Positions 35,015 to 46,620 of a stretch of DNA of 64,000 nt are shown here, piece after piece. Both the position numbers and the translations under genes were made by a program. Each line of letters opens with the position of its first letter. Position 1 is the first letter of the stretch. Under the pieces are notes generated by a model that ran no database searches, had not been told where the DNA came from, and saw nothing but the letters and a program-made list of their open reading frames with translations. Source of the DNA: Marasmius tenuissimus. Taxonomy: Eukaryota; Basidiomycota; Agaricomycetes; Agaricales; Marasmiaceae. Location of the stretch: assembly GCA_029532415.1 (NCBI GenBank), contig JAQOTA010000053.1:4712001-4776000 (forward strand), read 5' to 3'.

Positions 35015-35390
35015 AACAGCGCCTTCAAATTTCTCTTCCACCCTTGGTATCTCTCATTCTAATTCTTTGCATTACTCTCCGCATGCTAACACACCATCGA
35101 CCCGAGACAAACCACTCCGATATCCTGAGCATCATAAAACCAATTGACAGTAGATGTACCAGCACAGTACCCGTGAACGGATGGTGTGGCAAGGAAGGTG
35201 TATAAGGCGGCTTTAGTCTGAACGGTCACTTCGATATTTCTCGAGGATGGGTAATGTTGTAGTGCTGGGGATATGTGGAACGATCTCACTCGGACGAGAT
35301 AAAATTGGGCGATGAGTTGATAACGAGTGGTAAGTGCTGTCAAACTATTCTCCTTTTCTTCTGATGCTGGCCCTGAGAGAGGATCTGGGA
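35015..35390 (-). pseudogene. ADP-ribosylglycohydrolase relic R3
   Basis: The minus strand contains a stretch reading KAALYTFLATPSVHG, followed by worn equivalents of the metal-binding and C-terminal parts; nucleotides near 35030 match the GAATGAGAGAATGGAAGGGTGGAAG segment of the intact gene. Upstream in the same orientation, CCAGCATCAGAAGAAAAGGAG matches the ESASDEQKEA region. Only the C-terminal third is present. Confidence 0.72.
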
Positions 35391-37549
35391 CTGTCAGAAT
35401 AGCTTGGAATTTGATCAACCTGTTACTTTTCTTTTTGGTCTTCCACATCATCGCAAGCGCAACAACCCAGAACTCACGATTCTCTACGTCTCGTATGGAT
35501 CTGTCGTCAGTCTACTCGTTTTCGCAATCTTCCAGTATATACTCATCACCAAACTCTCATCCCCGAACTTACTCGCAACATTAGATCGTTCTCAAATCTC
35601 TCCAAACGCGTCGTCCTTCAAAGAAGCCTCGGTAATTGTCATCCCAACGTTGATACAATGACCAGGATGCAACAGCCTCTGAGCACATTGGTTACCTACA
35701 TCAGACTATCGGTTGCAAAACAGAGAACAAACGGACGTATAACGGTGTATGGAAGGGGACGAAAGGGTGTATACATGCAGGGATGCACTGGTTTACTTTT
35801 TATCTTCGCAATCAGCTGAGATAAGAGTTCGGCTAGATCTCGTACAACACCAGGGGCTCTGCAACTGTTTTGTCGCTTTGATGGAGCAAGGTGGGATTCA
35901 CCACATCATCTGATGAATCGCTGGGATGTGCAGGGATGCTCGAGCAAACGACGGGACTGGCGATTGTATTTGTTCTCTGGGAAGGTCAGTCAGCCGTCAA
36001 ATAGCCTGTATATTTCTCGTCAGGGAGTTTGAACCATCTTCACAACACCTTACAAACCGAGTGCCTTCCTCAACACCTCCGTCCAGATCGAAAGAATCCA
36101 CCAGGTCGGTCTTCACCCCAGCAAAGTGCAATTGAAACCCAAAGACTCGTGCTCAGCACCCATGTTAACGTAAAAATCTGCGAGGAGGATCTCAACAAAA
36201 CTCTGGATACTCATATATCCTTCATTGTTTCGTTATCGGCTCTCTCCATCCCTGATACACACATGTTGCTCCTCCATTCTTGACTCAGCATCCGAATCGC
36301 TTCAATGATCCTCATTCGTTGTTCGACACCACCTCCGCCCATGGCCCTTGCAAGAATTCGATTGTTATACTCGTAACTCCTCATTGTCCCAATGTGGAGT
36401 AGAGGGTTCTCTGATTCTTTGGAGCAGAAAAGAACGTAGGGGCGAACGAAAGCTTTGAGGCCCTCTAATTCCCGGCCGGGCTTGACGTAGTATGCCTGGC
36501 GATGATGATGAGGAATTTTTTGCCGTTGATTGCCCCTCCAGAGTCTTCCACCAACGTATGCAAGCTTAGCTCCATGAATATGGAACTGTAGCTTCCAAGG
36601 GGGCACGCCCTTGAAAAAAAAAGACCTAGGGTCGATTTTTTCTGAGCCGCTCCCCAGAGAGACCCTCCCTCCCCTACGTAAGCTTCACACGCACCATATA
36701 TAGTAACTCCACGTGACTCTTTTCTCACACCTGAGTAAATCAATTTAAGCGAGAGTTGACTTTAACCACTAGTTGAATTCTGCTATTTCTAGCATGTTTT
36801 CTACACACACCTCTTGTTAATGGGATGTTTTGATCAGCTTTGATGCCTCTGGTAATAAATCCATACATGTCTGCACCTTCACGTGCCTACTGCTGCTGTT
36901 CAATAATTGCAGATAGATAACCAAAACACTTACCCAAAAGCACACTTTACACCATTAATGACCTTTGACAAGGGTTTTGCATTGGAAAAATGTATGCCAG
37001 AGCTTTCCTGAGGCCACGTACATCTTCAATGTAGGTGGTTCCAAAATTCTTTTCCTGGCCTCCGGCAGACCCCCCTCCCTCCTACCCCCCGGTCAGGGAT
37101 TCAATCCCATGTGACCCCTTGGTAGCTTCCGTTTTTGGGGGTCTCAAGGGCGGTGCAGTCTAATGCTCAATTTCCGGCTGAGTATCCCAAAGGTCGCTCC
37201 CCCCATTGTCTTAGCATTTGTTGGCCTTTCTTCTCCCGGGTATATTTCTGGTGAGGTTCATCATACCGGGAAGGAAGGAAGGAAGGATTTATTACACGGC
37301 ATGGTCCACGTACTGAACGCCGGTTCCGGGATTTATCTAAATGTACTTGGCAGCTATTATGTACGCTATCGACCCCGGGACTTCCCCACACAATGCAGAC
37401 GAGCTCATGACTCACGAGGTTCGCGGTAGATCTACACCACATAGTTCAGCCAAATACTAACTAAGACTTACTCACTATCTACTCTTGAGTATTATCACCT
37501 ATATTCTGGAGGCACGTACAGCGGAGCTTTATTATAGGTTTTTAGCACC
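35391..37549. other. Intergenic, no certain gene
   Basis: The best candidate is a minus-strand frame of 131 codons at 36211-36606 (with a TATA-like TATATA near 36695), but it matches no family I know and overlaps another frame. No other gene-like structure is seen. Confidence 0.4.
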
Positions 37550-38270
37550 TCATGTGCGTATCTCGCTGTCAGCTGGAGAGTTGACTTCCAAGATAGTATC
37601 ATGCCCAATAGACTCGATAAATCGGCGATGTGAAGCCTTTCGAAAGAAGTCTGGGATTTGGCCTTCGAGGTGAGAGAGGAACTGCCGGTGAAGATGTATC
37701 AGTGGTGGATGCACACACTTGAGTAGCACATGTTCCGGAGACTCTATCTTTGTGCGACAGAATCTGCATGCTCTTTCTTTGTACGGGACGTTGACGCGAT
37801 GTTTGTCGACCCATCTTAGACGTTCCACTGCCAGGATGTGATCCCCTGCAAGAACTCTAGTGTAAGCCCTCCTATGCTGTGGATTGGATATTTCCCCAAG
37901 ATAGCTTCTCACGCATGCTGTTCGGTAGCGATACGATTTACCATCCTTTATTGGGGGCTCCTCTCGCAGGTGCAGGAGGTATGTCTTGCGCTCAGTCCTG
38001 TTCAACTCATTCTTGAGAAGTGTTCGGAAGCCTTTGGAGATTTGCTTTTGGTACTCGGAAAGGGTATCCCCATCCCGCAATTCTCGAATTGTCGGAACAG
38101 GAAGCAGTCCCCCCGGTAGTCGCTTCTGCAGTACTTTTTGTAGGTCTGAAAACCAGCCCTTCCCTGCTTTTTCCCACTGGGCAATGCTCTCGTTGACTGC
38201 CGCGTGTACATATGAGCCGGACGGACGGGAAGGTTTGATGGCCTCAGAAAACTTGAAGATCGCGTATCTC
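37550..38270 (-). mobile_element. LINE (non-LTR retrotransposon) 3' end, 5'-truncated
   Basis: A single minus-strand frame of about 240 codons encodes the tail of a basidiomycete LINE polyprotein. It contains RRAYTRVLAGDHILAVERLR and then a zinc-binding knuckle RACRFCRTKIESPEHVLLKC (C-x2-C...H...C). This zinc-binding domain normally follows the reverse transcriptase and RNase H. No reverse transcriptase is present upstream, so the copy is truncated, as usual for LINE insertions. The frame is open to its stop at 37550-37552, which suggests a rather young fragment. Confidence 0.8.
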
Positions 38271-38708
38271 GGGTTTTAGGAAACCCGGCGAGGGGCCAAA
38301 CCTTCCGTTTAATAAGTAGTAGTGATGGAACTTGAATGTCTACACCACCGTTACCAGATCGGAGGGACCCGCTGAATCGAGCTCCGGTGGAATCGATTTC
38401 CGGGACAGAGTGCTGTACTGATCAACAATAACAGAGCGAGGTTGGAGCTGTGAGTAGCTCGTGAGAGGTATGAGACCTATGATCAGCTCGCTCAATGATG
38501 ACTAAGCTTGATGGTCAAGCTAAATCGGAACGAAGGTGACTTTAGGGAGTGGTACTGAATTGCCTGACCAGCGACCACTGCTTGCGATACAGTCAGTATT
38601 GAGGCTTGTGGAACAAAGATATCAAGTCAAGTTCGATTTAAGTCATGATAATTTACATTAATTATATTTACCGCCCAGAATGCTGCCAGGTCCCGCCTCG
38701 TCTTCCAT
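38271..38708. other. Spacer between LINE fragment and terpene synthase
   Basis: Nothing gene-like is seen; the right half should hold the 3' UTR of the terpene synthase. Confidence 0.5.
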
Positions 38709-40188
38709 TCATATAACTATTTCGGTGGCTGCGGGCGAGTCATACGCCACCACCGGTTGGTGTTTGGAGCCGAACACTACGTTGTAGAAGAGACTTGTAA
38801 TCCTCTGAATCCCTTCAATCACGAATGTACCGATTGTCTTGGACTGTGTGCCGTCCGTTTGGTTAGTGGCGGGAGGTTTGACCTTTGGCAAGAGCTCGAC
38901 GACTCTTGTCTCTTGGATCTTTATCCCCTGACTCCCAAAGTAACGAGGGCTCTGTACACAGACCATGTCAGATGATGAGAACGTCGTAATCATATTCCGC
39001 CGACAGACCTCAAAGCTCCAGCAATCATTACCGCGGATCCAGTTTCCGAGGCCGTCCACGTAAGTATCCACATCCGAGTCGATCGTCGCGTCGCCGAACT
39101 TTGGTACTTTGCCGACCAAGTCCAAGAATTCTTTACAGAGCTGGTCGTGCAAGCTGGCTGCACGGTTCATCGCCTCCTGTATATCTATATTGTTTACGTG
39201 CATGTAGACATGGACTACGTTGTGAGGGGTATCCCCGCGAGCCTGCCTTATAAAGAGGAGAAAGATGTGAACGTTGTAAGCCTTCGAATGCTCAAGACAG
39301 AAAACAGCGTCACGTATACTCACTCGACGTTATACGAGTAGATATCGTTGGCGAGGAGGACCAAGTCCGTGCCCAAGGCCTCTAAGCGCGAAATGACTGG
39401 ATCGTCGAAGATTGCGTCTGGAAGATTCATGTGCATCCCCAATGTAGAGAAACAGGGGAGGACGCCAGAGGACTTGCGTCTGACTTCCAGATATGATTCA
39501 ATACGGTCGGGGGTCCGGGAGCCGTTCCTTTCAAGGACTTCCTCAACCATTCCGTCAAGGTATTCCCCGAATCTCTTCACGAAGCGACGCTGGAAGGAGG
39601 GCGTACTTGATTTGGTCGAGTTCTCCCAAAACCTTAGAATACATCGCGGGATCAGAGATATATCATAGGGTCCAGAGGTTGAATATTGACTTACTGACGA
39701 GCGACCTCACCACCAATCCATTCGCCAGCAGGCCGAGGAACGTGTGGATTGTTTAATGCATCTTTGACGATGTCACAATAGCGTCTGGCCTCTTCAGAGG
39801 AAACGACGTCTGTGTGTTCATCCACCAGAAAGATCACGTGCATATAATCGCACGACACGCGATTTCCGTCTTCAGGGGATCCCGTAAGCAGAGATCACGG
39901 AGAAATATGAAGAGAATCTTCACCTTTGCTGAGGAGGGGAGTGCTCAATGACGCGAGGAGAGCTGTGAAATATCTGGGAGTCAGTGACTTCTACCGGAAG
40001 GTGGGTGTTGTAAAACACCTACAAAAATCGCATCGATCGAAGGCCTTTTGAGACTTGGGGCTGAATGCATTCAGAGTCCCGATCCATCGAGCGGATTCCT
40101 CCTTGCAAACTTGGTAGTATGGGTTAATTTGGCGCGACCACCGCCAGTCTCGGAGCATCAAGGGAAGTGTGTACTGTGTGGTGGACAT
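38709..40188 (-). CDS. Sesquiterpene synthase (class I terpene cyclase)
   Basis: Six exons with frame kept at every junction give 389 residues: 40188-40023, 39962-39924, 39869-39695, 39632-39324, 39246-39009, 38951-38709. The metal-binding motifs are in place: the aspartate-rich motif as LVDEHTDVV in exon 3 and the NSE/DTE-type motif as NDIYSYNVE at the end of exon 4. QARGDTPHNVVHVYM follows directly, as in fungal enzymes. The last exon begins SPRYFGSQG, the region preceding the C-terminal arginine-tyrosine sensor. The family cyclises farnesyl diphosphate with Mg2+ in the cytosol. The intron at 39008-38952 has a length divisible by three and stays open if unspliced. A TATAAA is found at 40256-40261 (minus). 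No P450 or other tailoring enzyme is seen nearby, so this is not an obvious cluster. The product cannot be predicted. Confidence 0.9.
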
Positions 40189-40255
40189 TGGGATAACAAT
40201 CAGTTCAGAGGTTAGAGAACAGAGAGATGCATGAACATGAGATATCTCGTCCACA

Positions 40256-40261
40256 TTTATA
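40256..40261 (-). promoter_or_regulatory. TATA box of sesquiterpene synthase
   Basis: TATAAA on the minus strand, about 70 bp upstream of the start codon. Confidence 0.5.
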
Positions 40262-42234
40262 GAAATTCTTAGGCGCGCACGTTACCTGGCAGATAGATGT
40301 TATTCGACAAATATTCATTGAATGGAAATGTGGGTTATACATCTAACCGCGAAGTGCGGTCATTTCAGTGCTTGGTGGAGTGGCATCACCAGTTCATACC
40401 AACTGTAAGATGAATCAAACTTCAACAGGCTAGTACTTACTGGTCCAGCGCGCCTAGCTATATGGTTCAGCGGAGATCGCACTTTGTTGAGCGCTCTCAT
40501 CTCAGTACTCGCGGCGGCGCTTGTTCCTATCTTGGGCTCTACTCGCCCTCGTACAACAATTGATTTCAAGAAAAGAGAAATAAAATGAAAACAGGTACTC
40601 TCTCCATTAATATTCGGGCACACACGGCTGTTGGAGGTGTGCTAACGAACACTTATTGCTATTGGTTGCAAAAGAACTTCATCTCCTGGGGATGCATAGC
40701 CGCATGTCGAGAATGGAGAGATATGAAGAATGGAATTGCACGCCGAGCTGTTTAGGCAAAGGGTAAGTAGTACTCAAGCGCTCAGAAAATGTTCATCGAT
40801 TACCGATGTAGGCCTATGGAGGTTCTTCCAGAATCACTTTCTCGCGAGATGTCAGCTATTGAGAGTCCCAAAAGATTGAGTACGATTACCCCGTGCACAA
40901 AAGAAAGAAAGATCGACTCATTATCCGTCTACCTTCGGCCTCTCCGAATTCAAACGAAACATCAGATAGATTCCCAATCCTCATCGATCGTCTCTTCCGA
41001 GGAGATTGACAATGACAAGGGCGTTTTTGTCGGATGGCTGAACGTGAGGTTGAGTGCTTGAGCACTTGAGCGGGGTTGAACGTCCCCTTCACTCCCGAAA
41101 TTAACTAGGAATTTCAAACCAGGTTCAGACGACATGTTCATTGTGAACACGAAACAATGAGGTGCCTGAAGAATGGTCCATCAGAGACCGGGAAGTCTTG
41201 GCCTCGGCTACCTAGATCCGAAGAGGTTCGTGTTCTTAGTCATACGCCAGGGATCCTACAACACCGGAAAATATGAGCACAAAGATTGAGAACATTCGAG
41301 GTGTCGATTTCTGAAAGTATCCCATCCGCATCTTCAGTCGGATATTGATAGGAGTCTACTCTCCATGACGGTCGGAGGTATCAACACAGGTCTCGGGAAT
41401 GATACCCAAGAGTAGAAGAAGGTATTTGAGTTTGCTTAATTCTTGGTGGCCCAGGCGCCAGTCGCGAAACCTATTGATAGACGGAAATTTCAAAGAGAGA
41501 CGCCAACAGTGTTGATATTAATGAACTTGGTCAGTGTCTGCACTTATGACGATGGTTTTAACTTGCCTACCACTCCTTTCCGGAATGCAGAAATCGGCAT
41601 CCTCGCGTCTATCCAAATCACCATTCCTTTCCTCCACGACTCGTCGGAGGTCCCGACCCCAAGCAATGTGTAGCTCCCCGGGTGTACTCAAACCGTACCG
41701 AAGAATCATGACGGTTTGACGTGTTGTCTCGCTTTCTTTGTCAATTCGTTAATCGATTTTCCCGATAACAGCATGTCCAACAGATTAATAAAACGATACG
41801 TACATTGAAATGGGCCCAAATAGCGCCCTGATAGACCTTATGAGAACTTGAGCACTCTTTGAATATCGATCTGAGGCTATTCTGGTGGGCCCTGGTGGGC
41901 CTGAAGGGAAATTAGTTAATCGCGACCCAAAGAATGGTTTGTGCTGCCAATCGATGACGGTGGCGCCGGTTGGGGCTGATGCTGTTGCTGTTGCTAGGGA
42001 CAGCTTAGCACGATGGCAGACCGTGGCCCGCGGCCCATGTAATAATGACTAAAACCACTTGATCGGAACGAGTCGAGTCACAATCAATGGAGGAATTTTA
42101 TGCGTTGGAATGTCCAGAACATCCAGAAACAAACGACATGACGCACATGACGCTTTCATATGCTTATCTTCAAGAGCGTCAACCAGGCTCGTAAGTGCAG
42201 GGAGCACAGCACGAGTGAGGGCCCCATCCGTCCA
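40262..42234. other. Intergenic, no gene recognised
   Basis: Only short frames without recognisable motifs; longest 90 codons. Confidence 0.5.
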
Positions 42235-42760
42235 TCAAGAGCATTCGCCAAGCTTGAATTTCTGCCTGTGTACCATCATTCCTCTGCAATCTCCTTGACC
42301 GTTCCCTGTCCCTGGAATCCTCCCTTCCATTCTCTCAATCCAGACATACTCCGAGTGTGAGTGTCGTGCTGTGGGAATGTGAGGTAATGTAGAGTGGGTG
42401 ATTATTCTGGAATGACAGATTAACTCGGACGACGAGTCTAAGGCAATACCGGCTCCTTCTCTTTTTCGGATGCTGACTTTAGTGGCAATAGTTTGCGGCT
42501 GCAGAAGCAACTCAGATTTCTGGCGTCTTCACCCGGGAGTAATCGAGAGATTGGGGTTTTGTCAGCTTGTCGTTGGCGTTCGCAGCCTGGATGATCGTTG
42601 AAATGGCGCTTACCCATACCTCGCATGCCTCCTGACAGGTCTCGGGACGTCTGGGACAATGTTCCTCAAACTGCTCTTCGTCACAAGCTTCATAGCCTCT
42701 CCTTCGTCTAACCAAACCAAGAGGAAGATTCCTTCTCAAGTTCTCATCTCCGCATCGACG
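42235..42760 (-). pseudogene. ADP-ribosylglycohydrolase relic R4
   Basis: Minus-strand sequence contains ETCQEACEVWVSAIS and IIQAANANDKLTK, matching residues of the intact copies (ETCQEACEVWVGAIS, AANANTQLTK), preceded by a worn SLMRVLPVGLV segment. Further along, KSASEKEKE matches SASDEQKEA, and the C-terminal ERMEGR segment is also visible near 42320. The metal-binding DDADT region is missing, and there are frame breaks. It lies 850 bp from the intact gene and in opposite orientation. Confidence 0.8.
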
Positions 42761-43540
42761 TGACGAGCGGAGTATCGAGATGGCCTTGGAATTGGCCGGG
42801 TTGGCCCGAGGGGTCGAGGATGGTGGGAGATAGAAGGTGAGCAGGGCAGATTTTGGTGAATGCAGAACAGGGAACGAGGTGTTGGGCGTGAATGCTGGAA
42901 TATGCACTCGAGACCAGACTTGAAGGTTACCACCAGCTTCGAAGAACTTGCCATCGAGATAGTACACAATGAACTCGCGTACTCTTCGGACCGTCGGGCG
43001 GAAGAATTCAGTTTCTAGGTCGATGTCGTGCTCGGGGTTATATACTTGGGATCAACGGTGTATGAGCTATCTGAGAACGAGACCTTGATGTCTTCTGATT
43101 CTTGAGTCAGGTCTTGAAAACGAAGCGAGTCAAGGCAGCTGAGAAAATGTCAGATTAGGACCCTAGAGTACAAGTTCAACCTGTTTCAACGCACCGAAAG
43201 CCCGAGGCCTAAAATACCAGCGTCGCTCACAATTTCAACCAGAACGCTATATTGGATGCTTTGGTTACAATCTTGGATACTGGAGAATCATGACGGTGGT
43301 TGTGTATCCCGAATTGCTAGAGGAAACGATAGCACGATTGAGGCGGAGCCCAGGATTCAAGACGAGTATCGAAGCGGCGACTTGGAAGTTGGATGGTGAT
43401 GGTGTTGATGAAAGCTTGCCAATGCCACCGTAACTCGTGTATCCGGCGATAGATCACGGGGCCCGGGCCGTTCCGGTAAATTACACAGAATCGTGACTAT
43501 CACATTCTACAATTGTCTGACGTTTGTTAGCAGCATGGCA
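42761..43540. other. Intergenic between ARH relic R4 and ARH gene 1
   Basis: A minus-strand frame at 42770-42967 is continuous with relic R4 but does not resemble ARH. The function of this part is unknown. The right end is the promoter region of ARH gene 1. Confidence 0.4.
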
Positions 43541-43570
43541 TATATAGTGCACCCCGACATCGTCTAGCAA

Positions 43571-43576
43571 TATAAA
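43571..43576 (+). promoter_or_regulatory. TATA box of ARH gene 1
   Basis: TATAAA lies 38 bp upstream of the ATG in a context conserved before ARH gene 2 (TATAAG at 45350-45355, then CTCTAACGAACACGCCATG versus CTCCAACGAACACGCCATG). A second TATATA lies at 43541-43546. Confidence 0.6.
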
Positions 43577-43613
43577 CCTCCAAGATAAGTCTCGATTCTC
43601 TAACGAACACGCC

Positions 43614-44738
43614 ATGCCTGCCCTTCACACTCAAAGCATTGTCCCTGCCCCCGCATCCACCAAGATCAGACTGTCCCTTCTGTCGACTGCCATCGTCGAT
43701 GCCCTAGGAGCACCCGCCGAGTTCAAAGGTCGTTTCCGCATCCCACTCGTCACATCGATGATCCCGAACGGATCCTTCGGTGGTCTCCCACCTGGCGTAT
43801 GGACAGACGATACATCGATGGCTCTATGTCTCGCACGATCCTTGACGCGAGGTTTCGATGAACACGATCAGATGGCGTTGTACACAAAATGGAGAAAGGA
43901 AGGCTACCTGTCCGCTGTTGACGTATGTTTCGACGTTGGGATGACGATTTCGGAGGCTATTCGCCTCTATTCACAGTTTTCGAGGGAAGAGGCGTTTGGA
44001 AAAATCCAAGAACGGTTGGCTGTTGAGCGTAAATCTGGGAATGGGAGTCTGATGAGGGTTCTTCCTGTTGGGTTGGTTTATTGGCGAGACGAAGCAGAGG
44101 CTAGAAAGTTTGCGAGGAAGAGTAGTTCAACGACACATCCGTACGAGACGTGTCAGGAGGCCTGCGAGGTCTGGGTTGGGGCGATTTCGATGATCATCAA
44201 GGCAGCGAACGCAAATACACAGTTAACGAAGCTTCAAGTCCTCGAATATTTTGCCCAGTTCCCGTATAAAGACACCAAGCTGCGAGCTCTACTTACAGCC
44301 TCAAGCCCACCACCAGAATCAGCATCCGACGAACAAAAAGAAGCATATTATCGTACTCACCACCCCATTCTGAAACTCATCGCCCAATCCGAGTCGCTAC
44401 CCCGCCAAAACGATCTCATACCCCATATGCCTACACCACAGCAGCTCTCATCTTCAGGATATGTCGTATCAACCCTCGTAGCCGCCCTCTACACCTTCCT
44501 TGCTACGTCGTCCTTTGACGAGGGTGCCATATTCGTCGTCAATCTATGTGACGATGCTGATACCGTCGGAGCCGTCTATGCTGGGTTGGCGGCGTGTTGG
44601 TATGCAGAAGATAACGAGAGGTTTTGGAATGAGAGAATGGAAGGGTGGAAGAATGATTTGAAGGCGAAGAGCAAGGTCGAGGAAGTTGCTGAGGAAGTCG
44701 TGGTCTACAGCCAGAAGCTTGGCGAACGTTCCGGATGA
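43614..44738 (+). CDS. ADP-ribosylglycohydrolase family protein, intact copy (ARH gene 1)
   Basis: Single-exon gene of 374 residues. The fold is the all-helical ARH/DraG type, which hydrolyses ADP-ribose from proteins or from O-acetyl/poly-ADP-ribose using Mg2+. Seen: STAIVDALGAPAEFK at about residue 27, the first metal motif TDDTSMALC near 65, GNGSLMRVLPVGLV near 145, and the second metal motif LCDDADTVGAVYAGLA near 310. The order and spacing fit DraG-like enzymes of about 300-370 residues. The start is supported by the conserved leader sequence shared with gene 2. There are no introns, unlike the neighbouring genes. It heads a tandem array with 45394 and 46510. The substrate cannot be deduced. 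Confidence 0.93.
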   Translation: MPALHTQSIVPAPASTKIRLSLLSTAIVDALGAPAEFKGRFRIPLVTSMIPNGSFGGLPPGVWTDDTSMALCLARSLTRGFDEHDQMALYTKWRKEGYLSAVDVCFDVGMTISEAIRLYSQFSREEAFGKIQERLAVERKSGNGSLMRVLPVGLVYWRDEAEARKFARKSSSTTHPYETCQEACEVWVGAISMIIKAANANTQLTKLQVLEYFAQFPYKDTKLRALLTASSPPPESASDEQKEAYYRTHHPILKLIAQSESLPRQNDLIPHMPTPQQLSSSGYVVSTLVAALYTFLATSSFDEGAIFVVNLCDDADTVGAVYAGLAACWYAEDNERFWNERMEGWKNDLKAKSKVEEVAEEVVVYSQKLGERSG

Positions 44739-45340
44739 TAGATAAATGGGGCCTCCGTCTCGCTGTAGGTGAACGTGATAGCGGGCTGGAGAGGAAAACA
44801 CAGGGCTGAAAGGTGTCGAAGATTTTGAGACGCGTGTAGAGGGGTACAAAGGTACCTGAAGGAATGTCAGCTAGCGAGGAGCGAGAGAAAAGATATAGCA
44901 TACCGTTGAGCCTCTGCCACTATATCATTATGCACTCTCGTTCATGTCGAGTGGCCAATACTATCCGAGTCTGGGCATCATCGATTCATTGGTCATGAGT
45001 TGTATACGACGCAGAGGAATCGGATGCTGTCCGTTTGATCAACAAGGCAGTTCACGTTCATAGCCTTTTTTCGTCCCTGACATCTCCTACCTGGTAAGAC
45101 AAACCTCTGAGGTATTCACCTCTCTAGGACGCCATGCCCAGAAACGCGTCACTTGTCAAGATAGCCTTAAAGCACCCTATTTTTTCGAATCGATTGCATT
45201 CTCGTTCTCCAGCTAACGTACTGGAAGCAACGCAGTGACATTCGTCCAGCAGTACACATGACCAGATGCATCGGATACGCAACCCTGAATAATGTCAAAA
45301 TTGGCATCAACACTGGACAGACAAGATTGCGGTTCGGCCT
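44739..45340. other. Spacer between ARH genes 1 and 2
   Basis: 3' flank of gene 1 and promoter region of gene 2. Frames on the minus strand here are shadows of the coding regions. Confidence 0.6.
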
Positions 45341-45393
45341 CTATAGCCATATAAGCCCCCAAGCCAGAACCTCAACCCTCCAACGAACACGCC

Positions 45394-46620
45394 ATGCCCG
45401 CCCTACACACCCAGACCATTGCCCCTGCCCCTGCGTCCACCAAAATCCGACTCTCACTCCTCTCTACTGCCATCGTCGATGCCCTAGGCGCACCTCCCGA
45501 GTTCAAACAGCGTTTCCACTTCCCGCTCGTCACGTCGATGATCCCCAACCAATCCTTCGGCGGTCTCCCACCTGGCGTATGGACCGACGATACGTCGATG
45601 ACCTTGTGCCTTGCTCGGTCCTTAACGCGAGGGTTCGATGAGCACGATCAGATGGCTTTATACACAAAGTGGATGAAAGAGGGGTACCTATCTGCGGTCG
45701 ATCGGTGTTTCGATGTCGGGGCGACGGTTTCGGAGGCTGTTCGCCTCTATTCGCAGCTCCCGAGAGACGCAGCATTCAGGATAATTCGAGAACGGCTGGC
45801 GGTTGAGAGCAAATCTGGAAATGGAAGTTTGATGAGGGTTCTTCCTGTTGGATTGGTCCACTGGCGAGACGAGGCAGAGGCTCGTAAGTTTGCGAGGAAG
45901 AGTAGTCTGACGACCCATCCTTTCGAAACGTGTCAGGAAGCTTGTGAGGTCTGGGTCGGGGCGATTTCGATGATCATCCAGGCGGCGAATTCGAATGCCA
46001 GGTTGACAAAGCTTCAGATTCTTGAGTATTTCGCGCGGTTCCCGTATAGAGACACGAAGCTGCGAGCTGTACTTACAACTCCAATTCCACCACCAGAATC
46101 AGCATCCTACGAGCAAAAAGAAGCATATTATCGCACTTACCATCCCATTCTCAAGCTCATTGCCCAATCCGAGTTCCTACCACGCCAGAGCAATCTTATA
46201 CCCCATAGCCCCGCACCCCAGCAGCTCTCATCTTCAGGGTATGTCGTAGCAACCCTTGTAGCCGCCCTCTACGCGTTCCTTGCCACGTCTTCCTTTGACG
46301 AGGGAGCTATCTTCGTCGTCAATTTGTGCGACGATGCTGATACCGTTGGAGCCGTCTATGCTGGATTGGCAGCGTGTTGGTATGCAGAAGATAATCAGAG
46401 ATTTTGGAACAAGAGAATGGAAGGGTGGAAGAAGGATCTGAAGGCGAGGAACAAGGTCGAGGAGGTTGCAGAAGAAGTGGTGACGTACAGTGCAAAAGCT
46501 TGGCAAGCATACCGTGCACGCTCTGCACACTCAAACCATTGTTCCTGCTCCCGCGTCCACCAAGATCCGACTCTCACTTCTCTCTACTGCCATCGTCAAT
46601 GCACTGGGCGCACCCGCTGA
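45394..46620 (+). CDS. ADP-ribosylglycohydrolase family protein (ARH gene 2), 3' end fused into gene 3
   Basis: Single-exon copy closely similar to gene 1 over nearly its full length: DALGAPPEFKQRF, TDDTSMTLCLARSL, GNGSLMRVLPVGLV and LCDDADTVGAVYAGLA are all present, so the catalytic motifs are kept. After EEVVTYSAKAWQ the frame does not end; it runs straight into the start of gene 3 in a different frame and stops at 46620. The expected length of about 374 residues is thus extended to 408 by about 40 nonsense residues. No spacer remains between genes 2 and 3, which points to a deletion or unequal crossover at the junction near 46505. Probably still able to fold, but the altered tail makes function uncertain. 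Confidence 0.88.
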   Translation: MPALHTQTIAPAPASTKIRLSLLSTAIVDALGAPPEFKQRFHFPLVTSMIPNQSFGGLPPGVWTDDTSMTLCLARSLTRGFDEHDQMALYTKWMKEGYLSAVDRCFDVGATVSEAVRLYSQLPRDAAFRIIRERLAVESKSGNGSLMRVLPVGLVHWRDEAEARKFARKSSLTTHPFETCQEACEVWVGAISMIIQAANSNARLTKLQILEYFARFPYRDTKLRAVLTTPIPPPESASYEQKEAYYRTYHPILKLIAQSEFLPRQSNLIPHSPAPQQLSSSGYVVATLVAALYAFLATSSFDEGAIFVVNLCDDADTVGAVYAGLAACWYAEDNQRFWNKRMEGWKKDLKARNKVEEVAEEVVTYSAKAWQAYRARSAHSNHCSCSRVHQDPTLTSLYCHRQCTGRTR

